Positions 46,001 through 61,000 are shown, numbered from the stretch's first letter. The stretch: DNA of 64,000 nt from Litoditis marina (GCA_964036275.1 OZ038439.1:16910330-16974329), one strand, 5' to 3'. Translations and numbers: made by a program. Notes: generated from the sequence alone by a model not told the origin.

Positions 46001-49000
46001 CACACTTTTCCGGACGTTTTCGGTATAAAAGCTGGAGAACGCCTGCAGCAACACCGCCTCAGCTCACTCAACATGTCTTCCGCGAAATTGTGAGTTTTCC
46101 ACAAATTTTTCGTTTTAAATATGTTTCAACTTTAACAGTAAGAAACTGCAGAAGTACCAGAAAACTTTTCCACAGATGACGAACTTTGGATAGAAGTCGT
46201 ACTGATCAAAAAATAAGCTTAGTATTCTGGTTTTTAAGGTATTTTTTATCTGTTTTTGCACTTCCAATCCTCAAAGTTTGATGAAAAGTGCCAATATTTT
46301 TTTCTGTATTAACACTTATAGAATAGCAAAGACACCAAATGAAGTACATCTTTTCAGCCTAATCCTCGCCGCCGTGCTCGTTCTCTGTGCTGTGGTCACT
46401 CAAACTGATGCCTACTATGTAAGTTTTATATAAAAATATTTTCGATCTGAACTATGTCACAAGTTCCAATATCACTAAAATCTTCATGGCTCAAATTAAA
46501 GACAACAAAGATGATTACTGGGTCTTTTTCTCACTGACAACCCTGAACCTGGTAATAAGATGCATTCACACCGGGCAGGTCTTAACCCAATCAATGCTAT
46601 TGATTTCAGCTGGGATACGGTGGTTACGGCTACGGATACGGCTATTCCGGTTACTCAAGCTACGGTTACCCATCTTCATACTACGGAGGATATTCCGGAT
46701 ATCCCTCTTACGGATACGGATACGGATATTACGGAAAGAGAGAAGCCGGTTTCCAACCCCAACCAAGCCAATGATCTGCCCATGTTTACGAACTCAACGA
46801 TTACAAATTGATATGAACAAATGAACATTTCTACGACAACTGCTGTTTTATTTCCTATAGTTTACTTGCACATCGTTGTCCTAAACCGAAGGTCTTCTGA
46901 CAAAAAAACCAAAAAATACAAATAACTACTGGAATCTTGAAAGCTTCTGACATAGAAGTGAAATCTTAATAGGTAAATGGTAGTTTCATGCTTTTTGCGT
47001 TCTTCGGGAAAGCATCACAATAACATGGTCAATCGATCACTCAACCTTAAAAGGTCTGATATTTCTAGTCGGAACCTCACCTGCACAACTTTGCCGACGG
47101 GCGCTGCTAGTAACCATTGACAGTTGGAATTGGGTAGATACGGCCTTCCCTCACCAAAGTTGGGAGAAGTTATCACTCCGCTGTTCGGTTCACGGATTAC
47201 TCCACCACACGCTGGAATGTAAACTCTCACATAAAACGTGAAAGAACCTATGTTTTCGGTTCCGTGTAGAATTTGCCTCCAACTTGCTGTAATATCTTTC
47301 CGCGTTTGAACCATACTGTCTTTGCAATCTCGACAATGTTTTCCATTTCATCAATTTATCTTATCACACGCTTCATTTGCGTAATAAATTCATTCATTCA
47401 ACGTTAGAAAGATTTACTTCCCATCAGTGATGAAGGCACAGGAAACATTACAAAACATTAACTAGGTTTCTGATACACCCTCGAATATGTGTTTATAACA
47501 CTACAGGACAAAAGTACTTAGAGTGCTACTGAACAAACTTTGGACATTTAGTGTCAACGTCGCTCAGAATGGTGAACTAGGCGAAAAGTATATTTCGATC
47601 TTTCCATTTTTAGGATTCAGAAGTAGGCAAAGTAATAAAAAAAACGATAAACATATTTTGTAGTATTGTTGTCAAATGGTTCGTGTCAACAAACTTAGAA
47701 CTCACGCATAAACTCGACGGATATAGTGAAGGATTGCGCAGATTCCGTGGAAAGAGAGCTTATCAAAGTAAATATGTTCATCTCCAACACCTCATCCAGG
47801 TACACTCTAGTTGTTGAAGACCTGAAAACAACAATGAATGTAGCCGTTGTCCGGAAGTGTTCCTACTGTGTACGTCAGTTTTTGCTGTGCCCCCTATTCT
47901 GTGACACCATTCCAACACCTCATTCTGGTACACTCTGGCGGTTGGAGAAAACAACTTCAACAGTAGAATAGATGAAATAAGATAGAAAATGATAGAATTT
48001 TACATTGAGAATAAGATGTAAATGAGGTTATTTATAGTAGTTATTCTTCAGACTTTTCTAAAACAACCTAGCCTTTCCAACTCACCTGCCCATAAACGTA
48101 GCATTGCACATTCGCTCGTTGATGGCTACTGGCGAGTTTTCCATTTCTGCAAAATATTTTATTTACAAACTTGATAAGTGTATAGGGTCACAATATTGGT
48201 CACAACCTTGTATAGGGTCTTTCCAGAGCAAGCCTTAACGGTGTCTGTGCTCCTGTGATGTGTGTGTAGTTCGATCTCGTCCATTTTAGGCCAAAATGAG
48301 TGAATGATGACGCGTTTCGAATTCAAACTACAATTCAGATACTGCCATCCACAATACATGCATCTGAGCTACCTTCGATGTCAATGAAACTGGTCCATCC
48401 CGAACAGCCACTGGGCATCGTCGACTGCTCGTCAGTGTAGTTCGTAATCTTGACTACCGTAGTCGAATAATCGGCGGGGCGGCGGATCACCAAGTGACAG
48501 TAACCTACAACAATGTACCTCTTGGACAGATTTCGGGAATGTTTACTACTTATACTGTTACCCGCCCTGAACCATTCATTTCGAAAAGGATTTATAATTG
48601 GTGCGTAGCAGTTGGCATTCAGTAGCTTTACTGTGTTATAACGTGTCTCAAATAGAAACCTCATAGGTTCCGAACTTTATTTCGAAGTAACGTATTACCC
48701 GTTATATATTAGTTTGAAATGTTCAAAACCCACGAGCTTGATTGGTGTGGGTGGAATTGTATCCGCCAATAAAATGTGTTTCATTCTTCTTTATTTCCAC
48801 ACTACAACTGTTCGCGTCCACGAGCTCAGCGGGCACCTTGAAATATTTCGCAAACGTTAAAATTGACATGACTTCTTTCACATGCAACCATGTACTAGTA
48901 GAATTGTCCTGCTTTTACTGTTAAGGTTCAACAACTGAGCCGAAATATTTGACTTAGAATACTCTACTGCCAGCCAGCACAATACTCTCTGTCGAAGTAT

Positions 49001-52000
49001 AACAAAATTTATTTTCTTTCGTCTAGGACAAATGAATTGTTTTCAATCAAACACCGCTCTAAGTTCATTTGACTACTGTATTTTGTATCGATCGATATCG
49101 CGTTCGAAACGTACTTTGGTGTAATTGACCCTGAATGGTACATAGAACATGTCCTCTTGGATATCCGGACTCATACCCTTTAGATCTCTCGTTTGGTAGT
49201 CAGAGTACCTGCAGAAAAAATCAATCGAAAATGAACTTTTCGTAACAGTATGATTCTCTGAATGAATGAAACTTGACGCATTTTCGCCCATAGATTGTTC
49301 GCCTCATAGAGATCGAGCGAAAAGAAAAGAGACGTTTCCTCTGATATAACATAGATATTTTCAAATACTGTGCAACTGAAACTCTGATATAACATAGATA
49401 TTTTCAAATACTGTGCAACTGAAATTCCTAAATCTTATCCTCTTTTAGATTACCTAAATACAACATCGATGTAAAACCTACCTTACTGTAAGAACTAGAT
49501 TAGGAACCCAACAATAATCTAAAACTCACATAATAGTCATGATATCCGCTTCACTGATGAAACTTGTCTCGTTTTCGCAGAAATACCGAGTGTTCAAGAA
49601 GTTGGCACGCTCGTATTTGGCCGCTCCGTTGAAAAACTGAAAAAGTTACTTTGCAAAATTGTAACACACTTTTATTGAACGGATACATATATTCTCATGG
49701 AACTGTGAACTTAACTATCTGGAACTTCAGTGAAGGAGAAACCCTTTCTTTTTCTCTTTGTCTGGAACTTTGTTTTCCCAAAATGTTAGAAATTCAAAAT
49801 TCCCACCGGTAAGTCCATGAAACAGTTAACTGTTGACGTGTATGATGATGCACTGTATCTTTTTTGGTAGAATCCCTGAAAGTATTCATTTCAATTATGT
49901 GGTTAAACAACAATTACTACGAAAAATATCCAGCATGAACTTTCATAAAAACGTAGATGAAGTTTCTGTGTCTTTTCGGAAAGGGAAACTTACATTTCTG
50001 TTCGGATCGGTGAACTCGAACTCCAATAAATATCGGAATCCGATTCCGGCTCGCAGGTTCCAAACACATCTGAAATAATATGTTATGAGAAATATATTGA
50101 CAACTACCATTGCAGTTTATCGCAAAAAAAGATCATAGTTTTCCAATAGAACTAAAGCAGGATCGTCCTGACCTTTCTGTGCATCTGTAGTTTCCTTAGA
50201 ATTTCTGCAATGCATTTAGCCATTTTTAAAGGACTCTGCGTTGCGTACGACTTAATGCCCATACATTTATGTCCGTTTTATTTTTTATTCATTGATAATA
50301 AACAAATCCTACTTGACATGTGGCAGTAACCGTCCCGGGTAGCCGGGTGTCGTGAGAGAACCGTGTGCATCCTCGATATCCCCTCCGCAACCTGATGATA
50401 ATGATTTTATATTCGATGACGTCACATTTGCTAACTTTTTATGAATGTATTACTTATGAACCACACTCAGAACTTTGCCAACTTGAAGTGTTCTATTTTA
50501 GTTAAAGCAGACCATTTCGTGTAATGTACGGTATATAAGTTATTTAATGAATGCTTGTTTCACAATTGAAACTGTCATCGCTATAGTTTTTTATGGAAAC
50601 GCAAAGCAACAAACCATTATTGTTTCACGTGTTCCAAACATACCTTCCTCGCTGACTTTAAGCGCCAATTCAAATCCACATTTTCGATCCTTACAGAACT
50701 GGCGACCCCCACGCTGTAATATGATTGTCAGTAATATTTTCTTCGTCAAATACGAATGGTATACCACGAATAGTTGAGTTTTCTATTAGTTTGGCAAATA
50801 AATCATTGGAAATATATTTTTCATATAGATGTCGTTACCAAAACATTAATTCGGCTGTGATTAGTTGGAAACAAAGTCAGTATATGTGTAACTGTGAGTT
50901 CATTTCGTGCCGGCACACTCGCATTGGCTACAAAGACTGAACTGTACCCAATTTACCTACTCAGGTGAACAGAATAAAAGTGACCGAAAACCATTTCATA
51001 AAAAAACGGGTTGTCATCAGTTTGTTCCATTCATCAATGTGTTATAGTTCGCACATTTCCCAACTGGACTTGGGCAGCTTGCCAATGAAATTTCAAGGCA
51101 GTTTTTGAACATGTTGAAAAACTTCAAAACAATGTAAATTCATGTGAAGGGTTCTTGGCCTTCATTACAATTCGTATTCAAAGAAACTTTCTGTAAAATA
51201 TTTGTTTTCCCTAAATAACAGTCGTCTAAAGTTTTTGGCACGCTGCCAACGAGTCCAGTTGGGAAATGTGAGCATTATACCTGTACACTTGTATTGGCGA
51301 CGAACTGTACGGTAGCCAGACTGGAGGCGGAACGATAGTCCAGTTTCGGAAGACTACGGCCGTTGCACACCTTCGGAATCAACATGAACTCCTCTGAAAT
51401 GAAAGATGATCATCTCCATATATCTTTGTGTATGAAACTAATTTTCACAACTCTCGAATTTCTCACATAATTATATGAGCAAATACCTATAACTCTCGAA
51501 AAAATACCTATAACTGTGTAGCATTGTCTGCGGAATTCTCTATTTTGTTGCAGGATTAACTCACGGAATTTGATTTCGGGATTTCCAATTTGCCGTAAAC
51601 GTACCTTTTGCATCTCCATCTCTTGCTTGAAGACTGTCCAACGTACAGTTCACCGTCCAAGCCATCCACAGGTGATTGATGCTGAAATTGTCCAGTCCTA
51701 CTATTTTTACAGCTTGTACTATGGAAAAATTCTATCATTTCATTTAACTTTTCTGAATTTTGTTCAACATGTCTTTCTGATATTCGCTCGGTGTGGGTGA
51801 TTCAAGCTCAGAAGACTGTTTGTTCTATTATCTGTGTCACCTTTCTTTGGTTTCACACTTGATTTTTTTCATAATTTCGATGAAAATTTGAAGCGCACCT
51901 CATGTCAATGAACTTGGAGTTGGGTGCATGTACAGTCCATTCGCATTCCTCTTTCATTGGGTACATGTCGGGATAATTGGGGGAAGTCAACAAAGACGTC

Positions 52001-55000
52001 TGGTTCTCACGCAATACTACCGTACCTCCACATGATGCTGAAGAGTGTCGTATACCTCAATGCCAACTATCCATGTTTAAAACTTCTGCTTTTGGAGAAG
52101 TTAATTTTGATGAACTGTCCATATACCGAGAGATTTTTTGGAGTGTGTTCAATGTTTTAAGAAACCATCTTCATTGAACATAGCTAATCTAAATGAATCT
52201 TATAACAGTCACACTTGGAAATTGAGTTTCAAATAATGCATATTATATAATAGTTCTTTGTCGTAATTATGACGCATTTTGCGTGACGTCTGAATGAACA
52301 TGTAGATTTGAAGAAAACAAACCAATCGAGTAGGTTGCATTGAACCCGTTGCTCTGTGCGTACGAATCTGTGCGTACGCGCATGAAGAGAAAGTTTCCGG
52401 TGGAGAGTACTGTAGAGGGGGCGTACGTGTTACAGTATCGACCAATCAGCGGCGAGTGCTCGGTCGGACCGTCACGCAGCTCCAACCAATCACAGCTATC
52501 GCAGAAACAGTCACTGTAACAAATGATTTGTTTCGTATCATTGAATATATAAGAACCAATACGAAAGGTCCTGTTTTGACAGAAAATCCAAATTTTGCGA
52601 TCTGAGAGAAAGAGTTTGATCGTAACGTTCTAGTCAATCCCAATATTATGCACATGCGGATACCATAGTTTGTATTGTGTTTGCCGGTGAATATTTCTGA
52701 TAGAATCAAACAATCGATAATCTCTCAATATTTCAAGACCTACTCTGCGGTATCACTAGACTCCAGTCGGAACTCGTGCGGGTTCACAGTGAACTTGACG
52801 CGGTGACCGTCTGGCGCGTGGAGACGGTATTGACAGTCCAGAGAGTTGGGCAACACTGGAAATAATCAGATAGACATTAACAAGGATGAATGGAAGAAGC
52901 AACACTGACACCTGATTCCTTCGCTTTGTGTGTAATGAAAATATTGTACAGTAGCTTTATGATAGCCAGTGGCTTCTCGAAACTTTTCGATTTTCTTTAA
53001 TAAACGGTCTGAATCCGTAATGAGAGTAACTGTGGAAAATAGCTCTTTAATAACTTACTGGCTGGGTAAAGGGGGGTGGTGTATGTTTTGAGTGGCGTTG
53101 CCTCGTCCACAACAAGATCTTCTGAACTGCATTCTTCCATCACTTCTTCGATTTGCAGTTTGAAACCCTGAAAAAACACACGTTCCAGGAAATGGACTGA
53201 AGGTTTACTCATAACACTGATGACCTAGATTTTTGGCAATCAAAACATACCTGACGGATTCTTCGTGTATTTTTCCACTCATTTCGAGAAAAGTTGTGTT
53301 ACATTTCATGAAAGTGGCAAATACCCTGGTTGTGCTACAACTAGGCGCGCGAGCTATAAATTATAAGCTGGTGAAAACTAAAGAGAATGTTTTTGGCGAT
53401 CTCGAACCCACCTTATTTGCTATTCCCTGGTCCACGTATCGAATTGAAAGTCTTCCATTTCTGATTATTTTTGCGACAGCCATCGAGGCATCGAACTTTC
53501 CACAGTAACGAGTGATTCCTGAGCGAGTCGCCAAGGTTATGCGACGGTCCTGAAAAGTGTTATTAGTACCTTTTTAGTGTGATGAGTGAATTGTGGTTGT
53601 GATTTTTGTTCTTGATCTACACTATTTCAATTGCCCGGTCTACTGAGCATGAACAGAGTCTCACCTTTAGGGAGAAACCACAAATTATCCAGTCGTTATT
53701 TTGTTTTCGAGAATTCGAGGTTGGAATGATGCTGGTAAATGATTTTCACCAATTCAATTTAAACTACAGTATACACTTATAACTTATTATACATGTGAAA
53801 CTAATTGTGATACACCATTTATAATTTCCCAAAAGGTTACCATGGATAAGTAGTCCTTTTTACAGTCCACATCGTCTTCCAGCTCGAGATCAAGGATTTT
53901 GATGGAAATCCGTCGATTCGACTCGAGAACAAGAGACCACGAACAGTCCATCTGGAAAGTGTTTCCTTCTACTTACAGCAAGAAACAACTAGCAGCAACC
54001 ATCTACGTTTCGAGTCTATCTCTTTTATCCCGCTTTTTCAAACCCTTATTGGTTGAGAGCGTTCTTGGTGACATTCATGTCATCTGCCTGCAGATGAACA
54101 TGTATTCACTCTGTTTGCAAACAATGAAAGGAGTTGTGCAATCATATTGTTCTATTCATTCGAAAATTGGTAGTTTTAGATTACCTGCTCCTTGTTATCT
54201 GGATATCCGGGACTGGTCAGCACGTGGTTGAAAATGCCGTAGGAAGACTTGATGAAGTCGAACGAGTCGCATGCTGAAGGTAGACGTTTTTTGTACATCA
54301 AAATTTGTAATTTCAAAAACCTGGAAGATAATATATGTTCTGGTTGTTTACGTTTTGACAATTCCATAACTGTGCCTCAGCTTTACCACCCAGTTAAGCT
54401 GAGTTCCATTTGCAAAACCCCTTCTTCCAAATGACATATCAGACAAAAAGATCACAACAGTACATCCAAAAATATTCCACGTACTTAGTTTGTATTGAAT
54501 CAGGAACCCAGCTCCACCACGTGAACGGTCCGAGACGAAATGAACATACGCCATCTGAGAAACCAATATCATTAAAATCTCAATTCGCAAAAGTATCTAC
54601 TTTCCATGTAAAAAAACGAGGTTGGAAACTTTTTCGAAAACAATGGTTCGTATGATTATGATGTTAGTCTGTTTCACTCCTACCGAACAGTATCATTACA
54701 GGATTTTCAGTTTGTTGTTATCACGTTAAGGTTATAAGAAAAGTTAAATTATAAAGCAGCCCTCGTTAAGTTTGAATGTGTACTGTAAAAGTCAGGAATG
54801 ATGTCGACCATACCTTGTTGTAGCTGTAATTCAGTGTTTGGTTGGCTGTAGTCTTGTGGCATAGCTTGTTCGCGTGTGTAAGATCACTGAAAAGTCGTTA
54901 ATTGGTGAATTGGAGAAACACTAAACGCCCACAAAACTCCGAGTGCAGTTAAATGAACTACACATGCGTATCATTCAGTTAAACATTGCTATATGTAGTA

Positions 55001-58000
55001 TTTTGACAATAATTTTGTTCTCTGATAATGTTTCAATTACCAACAATGAGAAATGACCAAATACAGTATTGAATGCACGTTCGAATATGGTTATTTTGAA
55101 ACACTGTTCGATTACTATATACTACAATCATCAACCACTACCCTCTCGAAGGTTTGCCTACCTTTTTCATATTCCATTCTAATATTTGTTGAATGAATTT
55201 TCAGAACACATTCAAATATAATGTCAATAAAGAAGAACTAATGGTGTAAGTTTGATGAAACTCACTCCCCACTGGCGCCTCCATCACTGCTCGATTTATC
55301 GGCCACAATTGCTATGTAGTCATAGGAGCAGAGTGGGACGTCTTCTAGGTCCAAATAGACTATCTGCAAATATTCAACTAATGTATCAAGGGGGTGTTTA
55401 TGTTCGAGTCCTAGTTCGATTTTGGCAAAACAAATATTATAAGATTATGTGAAAACGTCGCACAGTGTTTCAATAGGGAATGTCTATATATCTGGTTTAT
55501 ATTGTAGTTTGTCTGCACACGAAACATGTGTTTGCATAATTACTCAAGCAAGATTTGTGATTGTGAGAGAAACAATTTAGCTGGTTCGGACGGGAAGTTT
55601 GTCCAAACGATTCAGTATGAGAAGCACGCTTCAGTGAGAGAAGGAAAAATGACTGACTTTGAAAACGAGTCCGGAGAACAGCGGTCGTTCGATTTCCCAT
55701 TTACAGTGCTGATTATGAGCGTATCCTCGGACTGAAATAGATTGTTATGAAATTTTACTGAAAAAGTACGTGAAACGTGAAAGAACATCAAATAACATTT
55801 GCTATTTCACTGCTTATTGTTGAGCCATGTTGTCTATTTGATTACGCGTTCGGAATTTACAAATCTGTTCCGTTTATTCAGTATCTTTGAACCTGTGAAT
55901 ACCGACAAGAGCAAAAACACATAATAGAGGAAAAAAAAGAAAACTGTTTTTGCTGGTGAGTGAAGGAACGAGAAGAAGTGGGCTCAGAACGGCTGCAAGA
56001 AGAACTTCTTCGTCCAAAAGCCGATCACTACACCAGCGTTGACATCGAACTGGCGCCGATCACTACACCAGCGTTGACATCGAACTGGATTGTCGAACAG
56101 TGTTGAAGTTGTCCATTTTGCTGTCAGAGACGGTATCTTCAACCGAAGTTTAATCCATGCCATCGATGATTTCGATATCCGAACCAATTTGAACTTCTTC
56201 ATTGAGTTGCGGCACGAATTCCAGTTTTTCGTGGATACTCTCCGACTTTTGGTTGTCGGCCAAGTGCGCCTTAAGCCGGGCGAAGTGAGTAGGGAGCACG
56301 ACCAGGTGTGGTGGGAGTTGGGGGAAGATATCTCAGCAATTTCCTCGTAAACCGTTACTATAACACTGTTGAACCAAATACGTGCTCATTTTCGAAAGTT
56401 CATGTGACGGTGAACCAGAACTCACAGCTTTTCATGTTACGAAAAGGGTCACATAAACATTGTTTGTATCGCACACCCATACCTTGTCCTTCCGGAATTT
56501 CGTTGTGCAGATTTTTCCACTCCCATGTAGGAACAAGTTGTCCTCCACAGCTGTATGTTTTCTCTGAGAAAGTGATATTAATAAATTCTCGAGAATCACA
56601 GTTCATAACCATCCTCTATGAATTTGATCTTCCAAAACTGGTTTGTGAACAAGAAATTTCGATACAAGTTATATTTAACTTTTCTAAAATTCACGGTAAC
56701 AGAAACGTTCACTGTATTCTGTTCATTTTGCATTTTGCTTACTTTATTTATGTTCATTCAAAACTATAATGTCTGACTAACCCCCATTCTCTTCTAATTC
56801 CGTAGTGTTTCCGTCACGCAGTGGTACAATCTTCCAGTTGAGTTTGAATTCCATGTTATGGTCCGCCTGATAACCAAGCATGAACAGGTAGGCAGAACTG
56901 TAGGGAAGGTACAGATCTGGAATATTGAAATCATTATGTATTTGAAACTGTATGGCAGGTATATCCATAGTTTAGTAAGCTTCAGAAAAATTAAGTTCAA
57001 GTTAGATAGTAGATAAATCACTGGTATTCACAGAAACAGTTTTATTCAATACACTAATTAAATATCAATTAAACTTCCGTAACGTTACCTGCGGGAGGGT
57101 TGTACCCATTGATCAATAGGTCACTTTCATCTTTGCTGCCAATTTGAGACATGATGTTGCGAGACAAACTCTCCCCAGTGTCTTCGATGAACTGAAAGAG
57201 AAACCCAAATTTGAGAAACTATAATAAAACACTACAAAAGTGCGAGCATAACTCTTTCATAGAAGTTTCAGGAGCCGGCACATACACTAACTAGTGAATA
57301 TACTTTATCCCGTAATGTCAACTTGAGTTTCATATGCCATTCCTAAAGAAGAAAAAGCACATTTGTTGCTCCGAATCTAGTCGAATCTTCTCTGCTCCGA
57401 CATATTTTGTGTAGAATGAATGATTGTTGAACAAAAGACAGGATTCAATCTCTATAACCGGGTACTCACGAATATTCCGGACAGTCGGTTGGATCCTGGA
57501 TATTTAGGCGGGAACCGCAAGTGTTCGAAATGCACGAGAATTCCCTGGAAATACGGTGGTGTCTTCAACTTAATTGTTTTTCACCCGAGCAACAGATGAG
57601 TTGGTGAACTTAGTGAAATAGAATCACTCAAAAGCCTAGACGTACATCAACAGTTTAGACTGTGTTAACTCTGTTATTCTGAATTGCCGTTTCATTTTAC
57701 TCAATAAAACATTGCAGTAGTGTGTGAACGTTAATAAAAATTTCGCAATAACATAAGTACCTTATTCTCTTCTCCTTTGAGTTTCCACTGAACGAGGGAA
57801 TGTCGAGTGGAAACTGGAGAATGGATTTCACCCGGCTCAACGGTACCACCCGTCGCTGAAAACATATTTGTTTAAATAAAATTCAATAAATATACGCTTT
57901 TCCGTTCAGATAAATGGAATATGTTACCATACAAGTTTCCTCATTGGTGAACCCTCATATTTTTGACAGATATGCATCTTGATTCAGATTGAGCTGTTAC

Positions 58001-61000
58001 AAGAACACGTCACAACTAGTTATGGTAATCCTGACTCAGGCTGGATCGAAATCTCACTTTTTGTGTTGTTTTTAAGTTCAATCATAACACTAAGTTGCAG
58101 AAAAAGACTCACTGTGCAGATATCTGAAGTTCGCCTTTGGTTCCATGTTCTCCAGTACATTTAAGTCGTCGTCGCTCTGTTCTGGCTTCACATATCTCAA
58201 CTTGATGAAGAGGGATTGACCCTAGAATCATTCGTGAATAATTGCGAATGTGTGATTCATGAACCTCTACTGTCGAACCAAAAGTTCACATAATGATCTA
58301 TAAGTCCTTGTGGTTGGATTACAATTAAAAATATATGTTTTGTTGTAAAAATTAAACACCATCGAAAATGAGATTTTTCCTGAAGGAGCTTCTCACATGT
58401 AGTATGAATTTTAAAGAATCACAGAATTATGGAAGAGAAGTGGGAACGTTTTTCTCACCTTAGCCACAAAGTATTTGGCGGAGCAGAATCTCTGTATGAG
58501 CGGTCCACTCTCATTGAAATGGCGGACCTCCATGTACGATTCGGAGCAGTTGGCAGACTCGGGCAGATTGAAACCCGGCCTGAGAAGTTGAAGAGGTAGT
58601 TGAGCTTTGTAACCAGGTTTTATTAGGCTATATACTTCAAATAAAAATGTGTCTCTCATTATCTTGCATATATTGAGTTGAAATCAGTATGAAAAATTAA
58701 ATCAATTTGACCTTTCACCTTACACCTTACCTTACAAGCAACATAGGTTCGGTGAGGATCAGACGATTTTTTCGTTATTGATTGTTCTGACTTTAAACCA
58801 AATAAAAGTAAATGTACACAATATGGTCTGTATTAATTTTTTCCATCTCGAGTTTTTCTCTTTCTTCAATGTGTGAGTGTCACATTCTTTGAATATATAT
58901 GAATGAACAAATAAATGAGTAAACACTAACAATAGAACCATTTGCACCAGATTTCCGGGTGTGTTTCTGAGAGTCCACGTGCACTCGAAATCCTCGTCAA
59001 TCGAAGGGGTTCGAACCACTCCGCTGGACGTAGTCAGGTCGGCGCCACACGCTGGAAGCAATAATAATTATGCACACACATCACGAAACATGGACCGTTC
59101 TCTTGTTTGAACAAACAATGTTTTTCATACACTTTCACGGCCCAAGTAGAACAGAACTTTTATTAGTAACAACATTAGGGCAGAACGTGTTATTTGAACC
59201 ATCTGTAAAGCTGTTTTTAGAATTACATTCATTACTCATCACACACATTAACTATGTATTGTCAATTCATCAGTGTATTATATACTTTTTACACCCACTT
59301 CACTAAGAAGTCGGCTAAAAAACTAACAGCTGATATCAGTTGAGTAGGCGATCGATATTTTATTGATCCAGAAGTCTGATCTGATTACGATGGCCAGTTT
59401 GATCTCTGTCTCGGCGCGGAACTCCTCGTGGTGCGTACCCAGCGAGAACCGAGGCACGATCATTCGAGTATTCCTGTAACCAATTCTTTCATCAAATGTC
59501 AAAGTTGAGTGGAAATATATCTATTTAGTTTCTACAAACAAGATTGCAAAAAATGTGTTGTTCTTCAGTTACTGATTTTTCTCAGACTTTATCCAAATAA
59601 GGGGTAGCTGTAAACGCGAGAACGTGAATAATGTTACCCTTATATTTTGAACAATGTGCGTTGCTATATTTGTACTTACAGAACAGAAACCTTCACTCAT
59701 ATAGTTGTGTTTATAGTAAGTAAACTATAAGTAGGAACATGCGCCTCTTTGAAATCAAAGTTTCAACTAGAACCCCATCTGGCTACTTATACTTATCATT
59801 GATTTTGACTGGGTCAGTACATGTTACTCACGTCTCCCCCTCATCCAGAGTGATATGGAGTTCGTCGGGTTCCCTGATACGACTGTACATGGAGGACCTG
59901 TCTTTCGGTCGCGAAGTCAGAATCAACTCGTCAATTCTGATCATGATACCAGAATCTTCTGAAAAAAGTTCAATAAATCTTCAAGTTTCTCTCAGTTTCC
60001 CAGAGTTCATTGATAAATACAACCTCAAACCCCTTCAGCAAAGTCAGGTGGGTGCCAATATTATAAATTGCTGTCTCTCGCCGGAATCGAACCTGCGAGC
60101 AAAATATTTGTAGTAGGGCGCGACAACCACTGCGCTATTAGAGAACATAGCAAGCGAGCTTCGGTATCAAAGACATGTGTGTCCACAGAGGAAAGTGAGA
60201 TATACAGTACCCTTTCCCCTTCCCGTTGGCAGCGACTATAGCTGGTTTTCCAACAAATAGTTAAATAGGTTCCCATTCTCAATTATGAGTTTCAAAAACA
60301 TGGTGTCTTTAATATGGCTTGACTCGACAACCTTACCCGGATTTTTCTTGCGTATGGTGATATTGCATATTCCCAGTTCGTTGTTGGCAAAGTGGGCGGT
60401 TTGCTCTTCCGCCTCAGCGAGAAGAAGACCTCCACATTTCGATGTTGCCTCCAAAACAAATCCAACCTGCGAATACAAAGTTGGTATTTTGGGTTAAAGT
60501 TAAAGTTTTAGATCATTCTCGATAAATCTAATCAACGTTCCCATTGCAGAGGAATTTTCCATAACCAATCGACAGAGTCGCTTCAATGTCAATGATCTGC
60601 AAAATGATTAATTCAGTTTGGTTATATCTGTTAACCTGATAAAAATCATTCAATCAACATTTTTTATGATATTTGAAATATTTGTCGTTAAAGAAGGGCA
60701 ATTATGTGGTCCAATCGCAATCAACGCATCAGTCCTTTAAACTGCAATACACTTTTCAATCGCAGTTTAAAGGACCGTTGACACGGGATCGGTCCACATA
60801 ATGGTCCTTCTTTAATGACAGAATGTTTATGCGAACCAACCCTCTTTGAATCTTCATCCTCCCCGCTCATGTGAACGCGTGCCGCCGACGCTCCTTGGAA
60901 TGTCACGAACGACTGAAACAATTACAAATGAGGAGGCTGAAACTGTTGCTACATTGGGCAATTCGGACGATTCCTGCGATACAACCAATCTGCTGATTTT

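Larger units (their letters stand above)
34338..47080 (-). other. 12.7-kb intron hosting a nested gene array
   Basis: The donor GTAAGT-class site CAG|GTGAGG is at 47080 and the acceptor TAG at 34338-34340 on the minus strand. Phase is 0 on both sides. Other introns of this gene are mostly 40-500 bases. Plus-strand contents are six peptide precursor genes (35759-46774), a SINE at 43482-43678 and one unexplained minus-strand open frame (37089-37580). The stretches between the genes (34338-35640, 36483-37840, 38633-39700, 40446-41830, 42673-43950, 44824-45990) are duplicated flanks of the array or show nothing recognisable. Confidence 0.85.
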
